This document shows, in pieces, positions 10,201 through 21,566 of a DNA stretch of 27,600 bases. Made by a program: the position numbers and the translations under genes. Source of the stretch: Ectocarpus siliculosus (lineage: Eukaryota > Sar > Phaeophyceae > Ectocarpales > Ectocarpaceae); NCBI GenBank assembly GCA_000310025.1, contig FN649735.1, positions 2,515,108 to 2,542,707 on the forward strand. Reading direction: 5' to 3'. How positions within the stretch are numbered: the first letter of the stretch is position 1; each line of letters starts with the position of its first letter. The notes under the pieces were generated by a model, which had not been told where the DNA came from, did not search any database, and saw nothing but the letters and a program-made list of their open reading frames with translations.

Positions 10201-12607
10201 CGCCTTCTCGAGGGCGGCCCTCTTGATGCCAAGACGCCTCTCTCGCACCTCGAGGTCCCCCCAAGAGTTCCGATCCACCGGACCCACCAACACGCTGACG
10301 CCTTGCAGGAGAACCTTGACTGGCCTGCTCCCCAGGTGTGCCCACGGGATATCCACCTGCCGGGGGGGACAGCGGGGGGGACTCAAGTTGTGCGTGTGGA
10401 TGTTTTTTTGGGCGGGGCGCTGTTCCGATGGTGGATTGGTTGGGGGGTCGGGGGTGGGGGGTGGGGGGGGTAGAGAAGAGTTCGTATCCCATTGACGCTT
10501 CACGCGAATTCGTTGCAGGACTAATGCATCCGCCTACACAGAGATCAACATGATGGTTAAATGCGGGCGTTATTCAGAGCAACAAAAAACAAGGATAACG
10601 CAGCACGTCAAATATCTGGTAGATACACCAATCAAATGACCTCAGGAATAGCGGGTGCAGTAGAAACAACAGCGACAGCAATGGCAACAACAACAACTAT
10701 CCTCTTCCTATGGCGCTTGAGCGGCCCTCCTCTGCCATAAACATGTTCCATCGGAGATGGCGGCCGTACAGGTGTGCCAACTGCCTGTCACATGTGCGGC
10801 TTAATACCTCAAGTTTCTTGACAGTGCCGTGGATGATGTTGACCGGCAGCCGCAACTGGTTCACCGCATTCGGGTTGACCTGATGTTAAAATAAAATGAT
10901 GATAATGATCATGACCATGACAATGTTGTTGCAGTCATCGTCGTCGCCGTCGTTGTCGTTGTTGTTCCCGTTGTTCGTGACGGTGGCGACAGATCGGTCA
11001 CACGGGAGCGCAAGCAAGCACACGTCGCGGCGGGAAAGGGCCGGGGGCAAAGGGGAAGTTGTTAGATTTGCCTAGTTCTGTTGGTGAGGCACGTACTCTG
11101 GTTAACCCTCGTACAGCAGTTTCTATCAAGCATCGTAGCCTGTAACTAGCGCGATTGCCACATTCACCTCTCGAATCTATCTGGAGTGCAAATTTCGCCA
11201 TCTAGACGTGGAAAACGCATAGGTAGTGACGAGTAAACACAAAACAATAAGGAGGAAACTGCTAAACACTTCTCGCGTTAAAAGTTAAAGGGAAGGACAG
11301 TCGTCGGGGGGAACGTTGGGCAAACAACTACAACAACTCCAGTGCTGACTTTTCCTCGTGTGTGACCCCGGCTGGTGTGCCAAATATAGACTTCGGGGTA
11401 TGCCCAAACGTGTGGAATGGCGCCCAGAATACATGGGACGAATATTCACACAACACAAACTTGTACTCTTTTCTCAAGGATCATCTGCAACCCTCGCCGA
11501 GAAAATAGCGCCTGTGTCGGCAGCAGTCAGGACGGATGATGGGTCGGACACGCGCGGCGATTCTGCAACTACTATCGGGAGCCACCACACCGGGTAGCTC
11601 TCGAGCATGCACGCTTCGGCGTCGTAGCCGACTGACGACGGGCAGTGTGCGGGGCGCTTGGTTATACGTTAGATACTACTGGGTGGCATGATGGTGGAGC
11701 TCAGACTGCTGCCAGTGGATTGCACGATTGCCTCTTGAAGTCTGTTACATCAATTTTAAATAGATTGAGTACGGTAGGTAGGTGGCGTAAGATACCACAC
11801 CCCCTATTCAGATTATCAAAGCTCGACTTTTTCCACGAAGATGCCTAGAAATCAAAGGATACGTTTTCAGACAGCTAGCTCTGTTCGGCGCCTTCACTGG
11901 TTTGACTGCAGAGTAATCGGACATTGAACATCGGTCCCAGGGGGGGTGGTATCTTACAGAACCTAAGGTACGGTACGGATGCGCGACACAGCCACTACAA
12001 TGTAGAAGCAATTAGACACGTACCGAGGTCTCGAGGTGCTCTTATTCTCAAGATTGAAGATTCACAGCAGCGACGCTCTGCTGTACAAAAACAGTCGCAG
12101 CCATCAGCGTCCTTGCGCTTGAGATTCTTTGTGCAAGTATCATGCAGTGATTGCGGTTGAAGGTGAAAATCAACATGCCATCGCTGCGGGAGCCTCTAGA
12201 CTGGTGGTATGCTCCATTCCAGCAGCTGCATACGCAACAAGCTGTTGCCAAGGTGTCCCGTTTATCAACCTTGAATTCACAGAGATGAAGGTGAGTTGTT
12301 CGTGAAATCTGGCCCGATGACCGGCCATAGCCGCGAGAGCGCAAGAAGAAGCGGATGTCTCAACCGAACCGGATGGATAACGGAGAAGTGATGCACCAAC
12401 CGGGCTGTAGTTACAGTAGCAGTGTATACGGCAGTAGTAGCAGGACACACAATGCATTGATGAAAGAGTACACAGCACGCCCACCTGCAGCTCATCCAGC
12501 ACGATCTTGCCCGACCACACCCCGACCTTGAGGCGCTCGGGCGAAAGTCCAACCACATAGTCCGACAGCGCGTCATGCAGCGCGTTGAGCAGGAGCGACT
12601 TCGCCAT
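1240..12607 (-). CDS. VPS13-like: VPS13-family bridge-like lipid-transfer protein, N-terminal 996 residues (partial)
   Basis: VPS13 proteins are long hydrophobic-groove bridges that move phospholipids between organelles at membrane contact sites. I read 16 minus-strand exons: 12607-12485, 10879-10808, 10356-10144, 9397-9324, 8926-8788, 8312-8251, 8070-7872, 7054-6906, 6433-6379, 6064-5873, 5533-5339, 4910-4770, 4101-3961, 3346-3171, 2535-1751, 1511-1240. All introns are GT-AG and the phases agree at every junction (2988 nt, 996 codons, no stop). Residues 1-110 are a chorein-N domain: the start MAKSLLLNALHDALSDYVVG, then LKVGVWSGKIVLDELQ and LRLPVNIIHGTVKKLE. Other family landmarks are LVQRIVDNIEINVADIHIR-YED (exons 4/5), VEGFSVYWRIDD (exon 6), WWRYAFVCVRG (exons 8/9), WWSNLW (exon 11) and TISLDVAAPRVVVPVSS (exon 15). 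Exon 3 ends in a Lys/Glu-rich stretch. Family members usually exceed 3000 residues and the C-terminal domains are missing here. Acceptors of exons 11 and 14 are the least certain. Confidence 0.93.
10362..10470 (+). other. G-run cluster inside VPS13 intron 2 (potential G-quadruplex)
   Basis: The plus strand carries G6, G5, G6 and G8 runs separated by 1-2 nt at 10442-10470, preceded by two G7 runs at 10362-10380. This fits a very tight G-quadruplex pattern. On the transcribed-sense (minus) strand the same bases form C tracts just upstream of the exon 3 acceptor at 10357, where they may act as a C-rich polypyrimidine tract. Confidence 0.7.
10893..10976. repeat. Degenerate trinucleotide-rich tract in VPS13 intron 1
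   Basis: GAT/ATG-type triplets (10893-10923) run into GTC, GTT and GCC triplets (about 10935-10976). It is an imperfect microsatellite 14 bp upstream, in gene orientation, of the exon 2 acceptor. No coding role is evident; the rest of the 1.6-kb intron (10880-12484) shows nothing I can name. Confidence 0.5.
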
Positions 12608-14617
12608 TCTGCTGAATCACAGGCTTGTCTGTTGTGCACGGAGTGCGGGACGGCGGCCAGCAAATCAGCAACTTGCTTGAGTGATCCGATATGGCGGAGC
12701 AATAGCAGCATGTACGGTTGCAAACGAGAACACCACGTGGAGATGCGCGGATGGTGCCCGATCAGGAACCCTATCAGTACCTGCGCAACACACACACAAA
12801 TGATCTAGTCTTCCATGATGCGTCAGTCGTAGTTAAGCATCCGTGCTATGTTGCACAACGCCGCCCGCTCTCCTCTGGGTTGCAAATTGTGCTTTTTGGA
12901 GCGATCTACGAAATCTCCCCTCCCGAACTGGCGGACCCCCCCGAATGCGCTTGTTTCGACGATCGGCTGTCTGGTGGCGGCATAGTCAGGCCTGCTGAGT
13001 GGAGTGCTACAGCACACCACTTGGTGCCCGCCTGGCATAGTCTGCCTCCACGAGGCACATCCGACGAGAGAGGGGTAAACGTGGCGGGGCGCGCGAGCTT
13101 GCTGGGGTAGTAGCAAGCTTAGAACTCGGAACGTACGCGAAGGTTCCACACTGCTGTTCCACTCAGACGGGAGATGTTCCGCCCCACATAGCGCCACAGT
13201 AGCACGGACGACATGATTCACCATCGACGCGTCGCACAGCCGGAATGGGGGTCCGACAAGCAGTCGGCAAGTCCGCCACACCATTCCCCCCCGAGAGGTG
13301 CAGGCGCGAGCAGTTCTGGCTTCGCTGGGAGAACAAGAACGGCGGTAACCGAGCATGGTATCCCCGACGGTGCTATCCACACTGCTGTCGACGGCAATCG
13401 ACCCGCACCAGGAGCCGAGTTGGCAGAGGGACACTGCTGCTCAGCACCTGCCAACGAGCTTCCAGGCGGCACGTCCGGAGCAGGCGATGGTGTGCATCGA
13501 GAACGATACTGGCCCAAGGGGAGGCGTCTGGTTGGGAAGATGATCCTAGGGACTCTAGCCGCAGGTGGGCAAGCCGAGCTGCTCCGTGCGGCGTTACATT
13601 TTCTTGCTGTTTCACCGATCACCTGCTGTTACTTGCGGTGGTGACCACAAGTATGCATGTAGGCATGCATACTCTACACAGCAGCTTCGTATTATAGTAC
13701 CGAAATATGGATAGGCTCGGAAAACGCTCAAGCTTGCCTCCGAGGCGGGTCTATGGTTGAACAAGGCATCGTGGATGGAAAGGGCTGGCTCTGCCACCAC
13801 GTTTAGTATGGATAACACCGCCAAAAGCCACTTATGCATACGTGGTCCCAATTGATCGCAATCGTGCTTGTTCCGGGTCTGCAAGAAATTTGGAACGAAA
13901 GACAGTCAAAGCCAGTGTAGTCTTCGTGTACCTGTGTTGTGATAGATAGTCTACATGTACCAGGTAGGTAACGAGTGATGAGTACTGCTAAGACTACTTG
14001 CTGTTGTGCGTGTGACGTATGGTGGGAAAGAGGGCCTTGTGCGTTGAATCGGCAGCATGATACAGCAAGAATCAGGGAGGCCACCAAAGGTTCATGAACA
14101 GGCCACACTTGTGTGTGTACCACGGATTTTGATGTTTCTCGTTCTCCCACGTTCTCCGGAAAATGATACCATCCCTCGTGGAAGCAGTGGAAGGCGGAAC
14201 GACTGCTGTAGTGTTTCCTACATCACGCTGCCTTTGATTTTGCTGCGAGTGTGCATGGGCTGGGTAAGCATGACGACCGGGTAAACACGATGACAAGAGC
14301 AAGTCCCGCACCCTGTGTTGTTGATCCAGATATACAATCGATTTCCGACATGTGTTGCACTATATTAGTAAGGCAGTAGGGCAAGCACCGCAGCAGAATA
14401 GCGGATAAGAACAAGCTGCTCATGTTGTTTGATTACGTCTTCCTCCAGTGTTCCCCCATTGTCATGCAGAACGGTCAAGTTCTAGGAAAAACTGTGATGA
14501 CACACACACTAAAGGCATTTTGAATTTCTGAGACTGACGTATTTTCATTTGTAGCCGGTTGGCGTGCTTCATGTTAATATTAAAGACACACACGTCTGCT
14601 GAGGGCTTCCGTCAAGC
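12608..14617. promoter_or_regulatory. 2-kb divergent intergenic region between the VPS13-like and VTC2-like genes
   Basis: The two genes are transcribed away from each other, so this interval must hold both promoters and 5' UTRs, and possibly non-coding first exons. I see no TATA box, initiator or conserved motif I would defend. Several open frames of 100-200 codons lie here on both strands (for example 12823-13434 minus), but their predicted proteins are Cys/Ser/Arg-rich, mutually overlapping and unlike any family I know. They look like chance frames in GC-rich DNA. Confidence 0.45.
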
Positions 14618-17600
14618 ATGTTGTTTCGTTGTTTATTGGCTCTCGAGATCGGTGCAGCGCAAATGGATTTGCGCGTTATGTTCAGCTACATGATTCCGGC
14701 AGACCACCACCAGGGAATTTTATCCTCAGGTACGGGGCGGGGGAGAAGTATTCGTGAGGCATACACTACTGTAGTAGGCGCCTTGAAGCCCTTATGTGAG
14801 GAAAGTTGGCGTATGTAAAGGTTGACACACCGTCCGAGAGGTGGGTCACCAGCGTCATCGCCAACCATCTCGAGCACGATCATGCAGACCCCGTATTTAT
14901 GTACAGGAGGGGTGTCATTCAAAGTTCAAGAACGAGGGCGCCCCCCTCTCACCCCGCCCTGCCCCCCTCCCCCCGTACCAACCGCAGGCACGTTGACGCT
15001 CTTGGTAGCCAGTGAAGGGCTCACCACCATCCTCGGCTCGCCGGCCAGGAGCCCGCCGCCGCTCTCCCACCGGCATCGAACGGTGTTTGATAGTGCTGCC
15101 CAACAGACTGGCCGCTATGACTACGGCGGTAGGGACGCTACCGGCCGTGATGCTGGGGGCGCCGCGGGGGCGGCGGCATGGATAGAGACCGTAGCGGGGT
15201 GCACGGGCCCCGAGGACGGTTTCGTCTACGGCGGCGAGGCCGGTAGCGTGCTGACGTTCGTGCGGAAGGGGAGAGAAGACGGTGGCGACAGCGGCGTAGC
15301 TGCTGCTGCTGCTGCTGCTGCCGGACACCCTTCCCTGCCCCAGGTGCTAAGGTGGTTCTGGAACTTGAAGCACGAGCGAGGGGTGTTGGCGTACGAAGTC
15401 GCCGAGCTAAACGAGCGACGAGATGTCGGGCAGGAGACCGGGTGGGGAGTGGTGTTCGCGTCCAATGTTGGTGAGCGACTATTGAGCACTGCCTCGCTCG
15501 TTACCTGTTTGGTGGGCTCGGCCTGGTGGACTTGTGTTGGTGAGCACGGTACTGCTGCCATCCTTGTCTCTTCTCATACAGAAGGCGCGCCACCACTCTT
15601 GAACCTCGTATTTTCCGAGGCTTGTTCGTTACCGTAAATGACACAAGATAACACACCCCCTGGACCGATTTTCACATCTCGGTTTCTCAACAGCAGAAAG
15701 AGTCACAGGGCCGAGAACGGCGGCGTTGAAGCCGTCTCGTCGAGAGCTCTCCCAAAACGTATCATGTCGTGTATGCACCCTCTTCGTCGTGGCGTAATTG
15801 AGCTTTCAAAATCGGTCAAGGGGGTGTGTTATCTAGTGTCATTTACGGTATTCCGCTGTGGGGTAACCGCTTTTAGTGAGGGCTTCTCAATGAGCACCTG
15901 TTCATCTGCCAAGTGAATAATTGTATCTGTTCTTGAGCCTGAAGATCTTCTTAACTCCCAGGTTCTCAAGTGGCGGCACGTTCTGTAAGATATCTGGGGT
16001 GTTCGTCCACATACGTTTTGAGTCTTTTTTATGTGAGTAGTTTGTCTGGTCAAGCTTCCGTTGCTAGTGCCCTTCCTGTTCACACGGCTTGTACGAAGCA
16101 GCTGCAAGATGAGACGAGTGGAATATTTCCCTCTTCGGTCTTGGGTCAGAGCCAGCGGTTATGGTTTTGCCATAACAATCTCGCTTGCGGCCGCAAGTCA
16201 GAAGGCTTTTGGGAATTCATAAGTGGCAATATGCAATACATATACTCTTCTTGGTCGCTGTTCTAGTTGACTGCTGCCAAAAAGGTTACTCTGTGCATCC
16301 TCACGCTTTTTTCGTAGCGGTGGCACGCGAGACTATATTACGGTAGCCATGCACCCAATTCCCTCCCGGTTTTTCCGTCGCGTTGCCTCTCTCGACCTCT
16401 CCTCCGGCGGTGATGCTCGCCTACCGGATGGCGTAGGGCGGCATAAACCCTTCCCGCCAGCTGGCCCCGCTGAGGTAAGGTCGAAAAACGACGGTTCAAG
16501 TATCCTGCTTCTTGTGTTGCCTCCGGCGTGAGTGGGAACACACCTCCTTTTGTTACGTTTGGTAGCGAGACGAAAAACGGGCACGGCGCTGTTGTTGGAA
16601 ATATGTGGGGTTTACCCTTAGAGAGGGAGGTATCAGCGGCGGCCGCCCTCCGCGTACCGTTCCAAAATAACCTGCATCATTGCAATGTAAGGGCGTGACT
16701 CGCCATGCCTTATGTTCACACCGGCCCCACACACACATCGGACGGCGTGAAACAGGGACCGCAAACCGATGCCGCCGACCTAGCGCTGCAATAATATGGT
16801 CGCTCGCCGAAGCTGCTCGAGTTTGTTTTTTCTTTCGTAGTGCGCACGTCACTCAGCGAGAAGAATCAAATCAACCCTATGCCCTACACCGGTATACGTC
16901 TGTTGTCCCATACATCGACACATTGACCATGTGTTCAAGATCAGCGTCATGCGTGGGGAGGGAGTCTAGAGTATACAAGACTGAAAGTAGACTTGGCTTC
17001 CTTTAACGGGAACATTTTCTTTGTTTCGCTACTTGTGGCGTCACAGTCTCCTTGGGACCCCTCCGCGTTCAACTTCTACAAGGCCAGCCCGTTAGAGTTC
17101 GTGCTTTCCTACACCCCGAGCTTCCGGTACGGACGAGAAATACCAGAGGCTGCCTCTGCTGCCGCCGCCGCCGCCGCCGCCGCCGCTGGGCGGAGAACAC
17201 AGGCAAAAGACAACGACGGGGTGTCCGTCGAAACAGACGCGAAAGCGGCAGGTTCAACAGCAGCGAAAGCAGCAAGAGGAGCAGCAGAGGTGGGAGAGGG
17301 TAAGGCGGTAGCGATTACCTCCGCCCTACGCGGTGGCGGGGTCGGTTTGCCGATGAAATTGGACGGCGTTGCACCTGCGGTGGGGTGCGGGGAAGCCTCG
17401 ACGGCGTCTCCTCCGCAGGACGCGGTCTTGGTAAACATCCGGCCTGTCGGTCCCGTGAGTCTTCTCTTGACGCCCGGGTGAGCTATATACGAGCGTTGAG
17501 AACCTCTGCGTTACTTGAGAACTTGAGAACGCGAGAATACCGTGACAGGCAGATGAAACACACGTTCTGTTTCCCTCATCTCGCACGGAGGGGGGCAGGG

Positions 17601-20600
17601 GAAGGGGTCGGTCGCACCCATCCTCCTTCCGAAAACGCAGCTACAATATTTCCCCGGGTGCTTATTTCTTATTTCGCAACGATCCTGGAGTGTTGCCACG
17701 CGGGACGACTCTGAAGATTTTTTGGTGCCTGGTTGTCCCTCCCGGCGTGGTGCTGTTTCCCGCGTGCCGCGGTGGGCCGCGTTGTGTTATTACAGAACAG
17801 CCTCTAAGCGCGTTGAACCACAGGAAGGAGGGTCGGGTGAGCAAGGCGTGCCTGACGCTATTGTAAGGAGAACGATCGTTCACATTTAGCCTTAGCAAAA
17901 ATGGACATACATGAGTGTTTGTTGCGAATTTCGTGTGGTGAACTTGGAATGCGGTCAACAGACCGCCCGGACCTCAAAACAAAACTTACCGAGAAAACCC
18001 GCAAGCTACCCTTTTAACGTACTTTGTTTACATACCCGTCTGCCACAGGTATGCCCACTCGCACAACCAGCGTGCGACCGCGTATTCTTTGGCAGTGGCC
18101 ATAGACTTTGCTGAGGCGCTGAGGGTGGACCCCGGGTTCCGTCTGGGCTTCAACAGCGCGGGCTCGTCGGCCTCGGTGAACCACCTCCACTTTCAGGCAC
18201 GTGCGATGAATGCTGCATGGACGCGTGTGCGGTGGTGTTGTGGTGTGCGTGTGGATGCTGGTGGTTTTCCATTGAGACACAGACATCTCTTCTGGGCTAC
18301 GCACATCTCATTAGGATTTATTCCGTGAGCAAAGGCGGCGTTTGCCTCATTCTTGCAAACCATCCATCTTTGCCCCGAGTTCGGCGACACAGCTCGTTGA
18401 TGTTGCTTTCGATGTTATTCGTTGTTTTCGGCGGAAAGACAGAATCTACCTCACGGCAACAATCAGCAATAGGCTACCTTTGATGACAGGTTGCCCGCCT
18501 CTGCATGTCAAGCTGCATTGCAAGAGCTCCTAATCACAGATACGCTTAACGGGTATTTCTCCTTACAGACATATAGAACCTATGTCTTCGGCACGATGCA
18601 TCCTCTGTCTATAACTCCGGACGTCAGGCTGGCGGGATTCAGAAAGTCTGACCGCTGCCGCCCCTCCCCACCCCTCCACCTGTCCGTTCCCGTCCATTTA
18701 CCCTCCCCCCTCTCCTTCAACGTGTTGGTTTTGTCGTCAATAGTGCTGGTACTTTGATGCTGGGCCGGGTGGTCTTGCGATCGAGTCTTCCAAGACGAGG
18801 CACCTTGCAACGGTACCTCTTCCACGCTCCTCCTTCTCCCCCCCCGCGGAGGGCGAAAACGCGGCGGACAAGGAAGACAGCCTTGAGGTTCACGTTCTAC
18901 AAGGATACCCGATCAGGGCACTGGTGAGAGTCGAGACGAGGGCAGGGCGCGCTGAATATTTCCCACGCACGGTAGCCGTAGGTCATGTCGGGGTAGGGGA
19001 GGAGGTGCGGGCAAGGTTCCCAGGAAAGTACGCGCGGCAGCTATAGTGTAGGCGAGTGGCGGGGGGTGTATGGATGGGCGACCGATACTGCTGAAGGCAC
19101 GTGGGTTTAGGGGGTGAATACGGCGGAGTCTTAGTCCTAGCGTTGATGAGTCGTACATAACGAGCTTGAACAATCAACAATGAAATGGGTTCCTCCGGGA
19201 GGGGTGTGGGCGGATTACGGCCGCCTTTTTTGCTGTTGTATGTTTTTTGTTTTTTGTTTGCGTTCACGGTGTGTGTTGGCTATTGGTAGTTGCTTTTATC
19301 GAGTACGGCCGTGCCGTAACGAGAAATATCGTACACATGGGAACAAATAAACACGTTTTCTTTTCGGCAAGGGTTCGTGCAATCGGGTCGGAGAAAATCG
19401 TCTTTCTCGCTACCTTGCGGACAGCCTGCCCCACAGTTCCTGGTGGGTAATAGGGAGTGGTGGTTCAGTGTAACGGGTAGAAGGTATCCGATCTCGTGAA
19501 GCTTTCGCATGAACGTTGGTGTTTGTCTTTGAACGATGTCTTTCGCCCAAACCGCTGCACGGACCCGTGGTGTGGTCGAAACACCGAGCACGAGTTTGGT
19601 ATACCCGGTTACGTGCACTTTCCCAAGCAAACTAATCGCCATATGCATCAGACGAGCGGTAGCCGAAACGAAACCTACTTGTGCTCGCTACGCAACGTAC
19701 CGAATAAACCTAGGTATGCCTGAGGGTGTCTGTATACGACAGTGTGGCCACCGCCTCAGTGACCTACTTCCCTTCCAGATTGGACGAAGCACGCTGATGT
19801 GTTTCAAAATGAACAATGGCCTGAGGCCCTAGAGATACATCCGTGTTGTTCCTTCAAGGAACAGCACACCGGAAAGGACGAAGGGAATGATCGGAAAGTT
19901 TTCCTACCAGTCGAAGCAATGACCCACGTAGGCACACGGGTCCTCGCCGTTCGTTCACATGGCAGTACTTACAGCAGGAGTGGCCGGAACAGTCACAAAC
20001 TTCTCCATGTCGGCAAATGGCATGGTGTAAGTAACGTCTGCACCCACATCCCTCCAGGTGTTCCACACGCTGGGGAAGGATCTGGAGGCCGCAGGCGAGG
20101 CGATCGAGAAGTGCGTCAGCTTCCTCGTCGAGGAGAACACGCCGCACACCGTGGTCTTCAGCACGGGGAGGGTCTTCGTGCTCCCTCGACAGCACCTCGA
20201 GGAGCCGCCGTTCGCCGTGGTTCCGGGCTTTCCCGAGGTCTCGGGCGAGGTGAGCTCACACAGCGGGGAGACAGACTTACGCGTGTCTTGCGGTATTGCA
20301 CTGCTGCAAGAACGGACACGGCGTTGGTGCTAATAGAAGAGGTGTAATGGGGAGGGGGTCGGGTGATATGCGGCAGCGTTAGGGGGGGAAGAACGGGAAG
20401 AGGAACGGGAAGGCGGCTATGTGAGGAGGACTGTTGTGTTGAAACTTTGCTCCGCTGTTTCTTTGAAACTGGTTGTCTTGGTGTGTGTGTGTGCGAGCTG
20501 ACGACTTCTTGCCGTTTCCGGGTGGAGTTGAAAGAAATTGGTTCTTTGATGTTGTCGTTGTTATTGTTTGCTTGCTCATGAATACCTCCTTCGGAGCTCT

Positions 20601-20926
20601 CCCCTGTACATATTCCCCATATCCTGCGCTAGTCCAACAGGATGCACGGGTTTCCCTGGCCGTGAGCTTCCCCAGAACGAGGCACATGCGTTTGCTTGAC
20701 ATGACAGGTTGAGGTAAGGCCCCACCGTCGTATGTGGATTGATTCACTGAGCCCCCACTCCGCCGTGTGTGTGCGTGCCGTGTGTGTCCGACAAACAAAG
20801 GTCATCGTCACGAGGGAAGATGATTTCCACACGATCACCGCCGACCAGATTTACGAGTGGTGGCGCGACAAGGTGGCGGTCGACTCCGAGCACTTCGACC
20901 GCATCACCGATGGATGCCTTGCGTAG
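14618..20926 (+). CDS. VTC2-like: GDP-L-galactose / GDP-D-glucose phosphorylase (VTC2/GDPGP family, HIT superfamily)
   Basis: The enzyme cleaves a GDP-hexose with phosphate to a hexose-1-phosphate. In plants VTC2 does this to GDP-L-galactose as the committed step of ascorbate synthesis, while animal GDPGP1 uses GDP-glucose. The model has 8 exons: 14618-14729, 14988-15470, 16437-16474, 17047-17477, 18049-18196, 18744-18923, 20058-20249, 20801-20926 (1710 nt, 569 residues, stop TAG, all phases consistent). Landmarks are LKHERGVLAYEVAEL, GVVFASNVGRH (across exons 2/3), DPSAFNFYKASPLEFVLSY, VNIRPVGPVSLLLTP, FRLGFNSAGSSASVNHLHFQ with the HxHxQ active-site motif at His400-Gln404, GYPIRAL, and VIVTREDDF near the C-terminus. 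Poly-Ala tracts occur at 142-149 and 249-258. The second lies in a low-complexity insertion of about 100 residues absent from plant and animal relatives. Exon 1 and the ATG are the least certain. Substrate cannot be decided from sequence. The protein is likely cytosolic. Confidence 0.92.
15299..15322 (+). repeat. GCT triplet run encoding eight alanines
   Basis: Seven GCT codons plus one GCC lie in exon 2 of the VTC2-like gene, in frame, between an acidic/Gly-rich linker and the conserved region starting LPQVLRWFWNL. It is a coding microsatellite expected to vary in length between strains. Confidence 0.9.
17158..17187 (+). repeat. GCC triplet run encoding ten alanines
   Basis: GCT, eight GCC codons and GCT lie in frame in exon 4 of the VTC2-like gene. 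They mark the start of a low-complexity Ala/Gly/Lys insertion between the conserved FNFYKASPLEF and VNIRPV segments. Confidence 0.9.
18197..18743 (+). other. Apparent GC-AG intron in the VTC2-like gene
   Basis: The exon ends HLHFQ on CAG and the next base pair is GC (CAG|GCACGT). The intron ends AATAG before TGC TGG TAC TTT. This junction restores the family sequence HLHFQ-xxYF in phase 0. The nearby GT (GCAC|GTGCGA) would put the following conserved exon out of frame. GC-AG introns are a known minority class of U2 introns. Confidence 0.7.
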
Positions 20927-21564
20927 TACTTCGTACGTAATTTAGTCTACGCTTGGGCTGAAAAACTGAAATTTTGATCGGATCACCAACGGTAGCCTCA
21001 ATCAAGGATTGAATTACGCACCGAAGGGGGGGAAGACGAGAGAGAAAACGCGGTTCCATGGGCACCGGTGGCTGGCAAAACCAACGTGTCTGACGAACAA
21101 CGATACTGAGGAAAGTGAAGTAGAGTCGAGTGGAGTGGGTGTGAGTGTAGTAGGGGGGGAAATACATTAATTGAAACCGATGTTCGATACCGATGTATGG
21201 TAAGAGAGAACATGCACTGGTTGAGTTGACTCTCCGTCCCGTTATTTTGGCTGACCGCGTGCGAGGAGGAGCCGTTTGTTGTCTTGTAGTATGTAATTGC
21301 GGGGTGTTCCGTTTTGGTACCACCAAACGCTTGCTTGTTTGGCCTCTGGCAGTCTGTTGGAAACACGCAACAACGCAGGCGTGCATGTGAGGCGTGAACT
21401 GCACCCTAGTCTTGGGCAAGGAGGTCAGTGCTCCTCAGTAATTGTTTAGCCGTTTCTTGAAAGTGGTCGCTTGTAGGGCTGCTTTCCGCGTGTGGTAATC
21501 GTCACAGCAGTGCAGTTACCTGCTATTCCACAGTATTTGTTCGGTGTGGATGGTACCGTAGGAA
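20927..21564. other. Downstream flank of the VTC2-like gene, no gene seen
   Basis: This interval should hold the 3' UTR and polyadenylation site of the VTC2-like gene. I cannot place the cleavage site. A 171-codon minus-strand open frame (20904-21419) overlaps the last coding exon and has no recognisable domain, so I treat it as chance. Confidence 0.4.
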
Positions 21565-21566
21565 TA

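Noticed and set aside
12823-13434. 203-codon minus-strand frame in the intergenic region
   Set aside because: It is rich in Cys, Ser and Arg with no recognisable domain and overlaps several equally long frames on the other strand, typical of chance in GC-rich DNA.
16991-17046. Upstream extension of VTC2-like exon 4, which would also restore the reading frame
   Set aside because: It encodes a hydrophobic stretch unlike the family, overlaps a pyrimidine-rich acceptor tract, and the 38-nt exon at 16437 restores the conserved GRH block instead.
17455-17477. Consensus donor GTGAGT at 17455 as the end of exon 4
   Set aside because: Continuing to the donor at 17478 retains the conserved VNIRPVGPVSLLLTP segment and gives the phase needed by the next exon.
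20904-21419. 171-codon minus-strand frame downstream of the VTC2-like gene
   Set aside because: It overlaps the last coding exon in antisense and has no domain or conserved feature.
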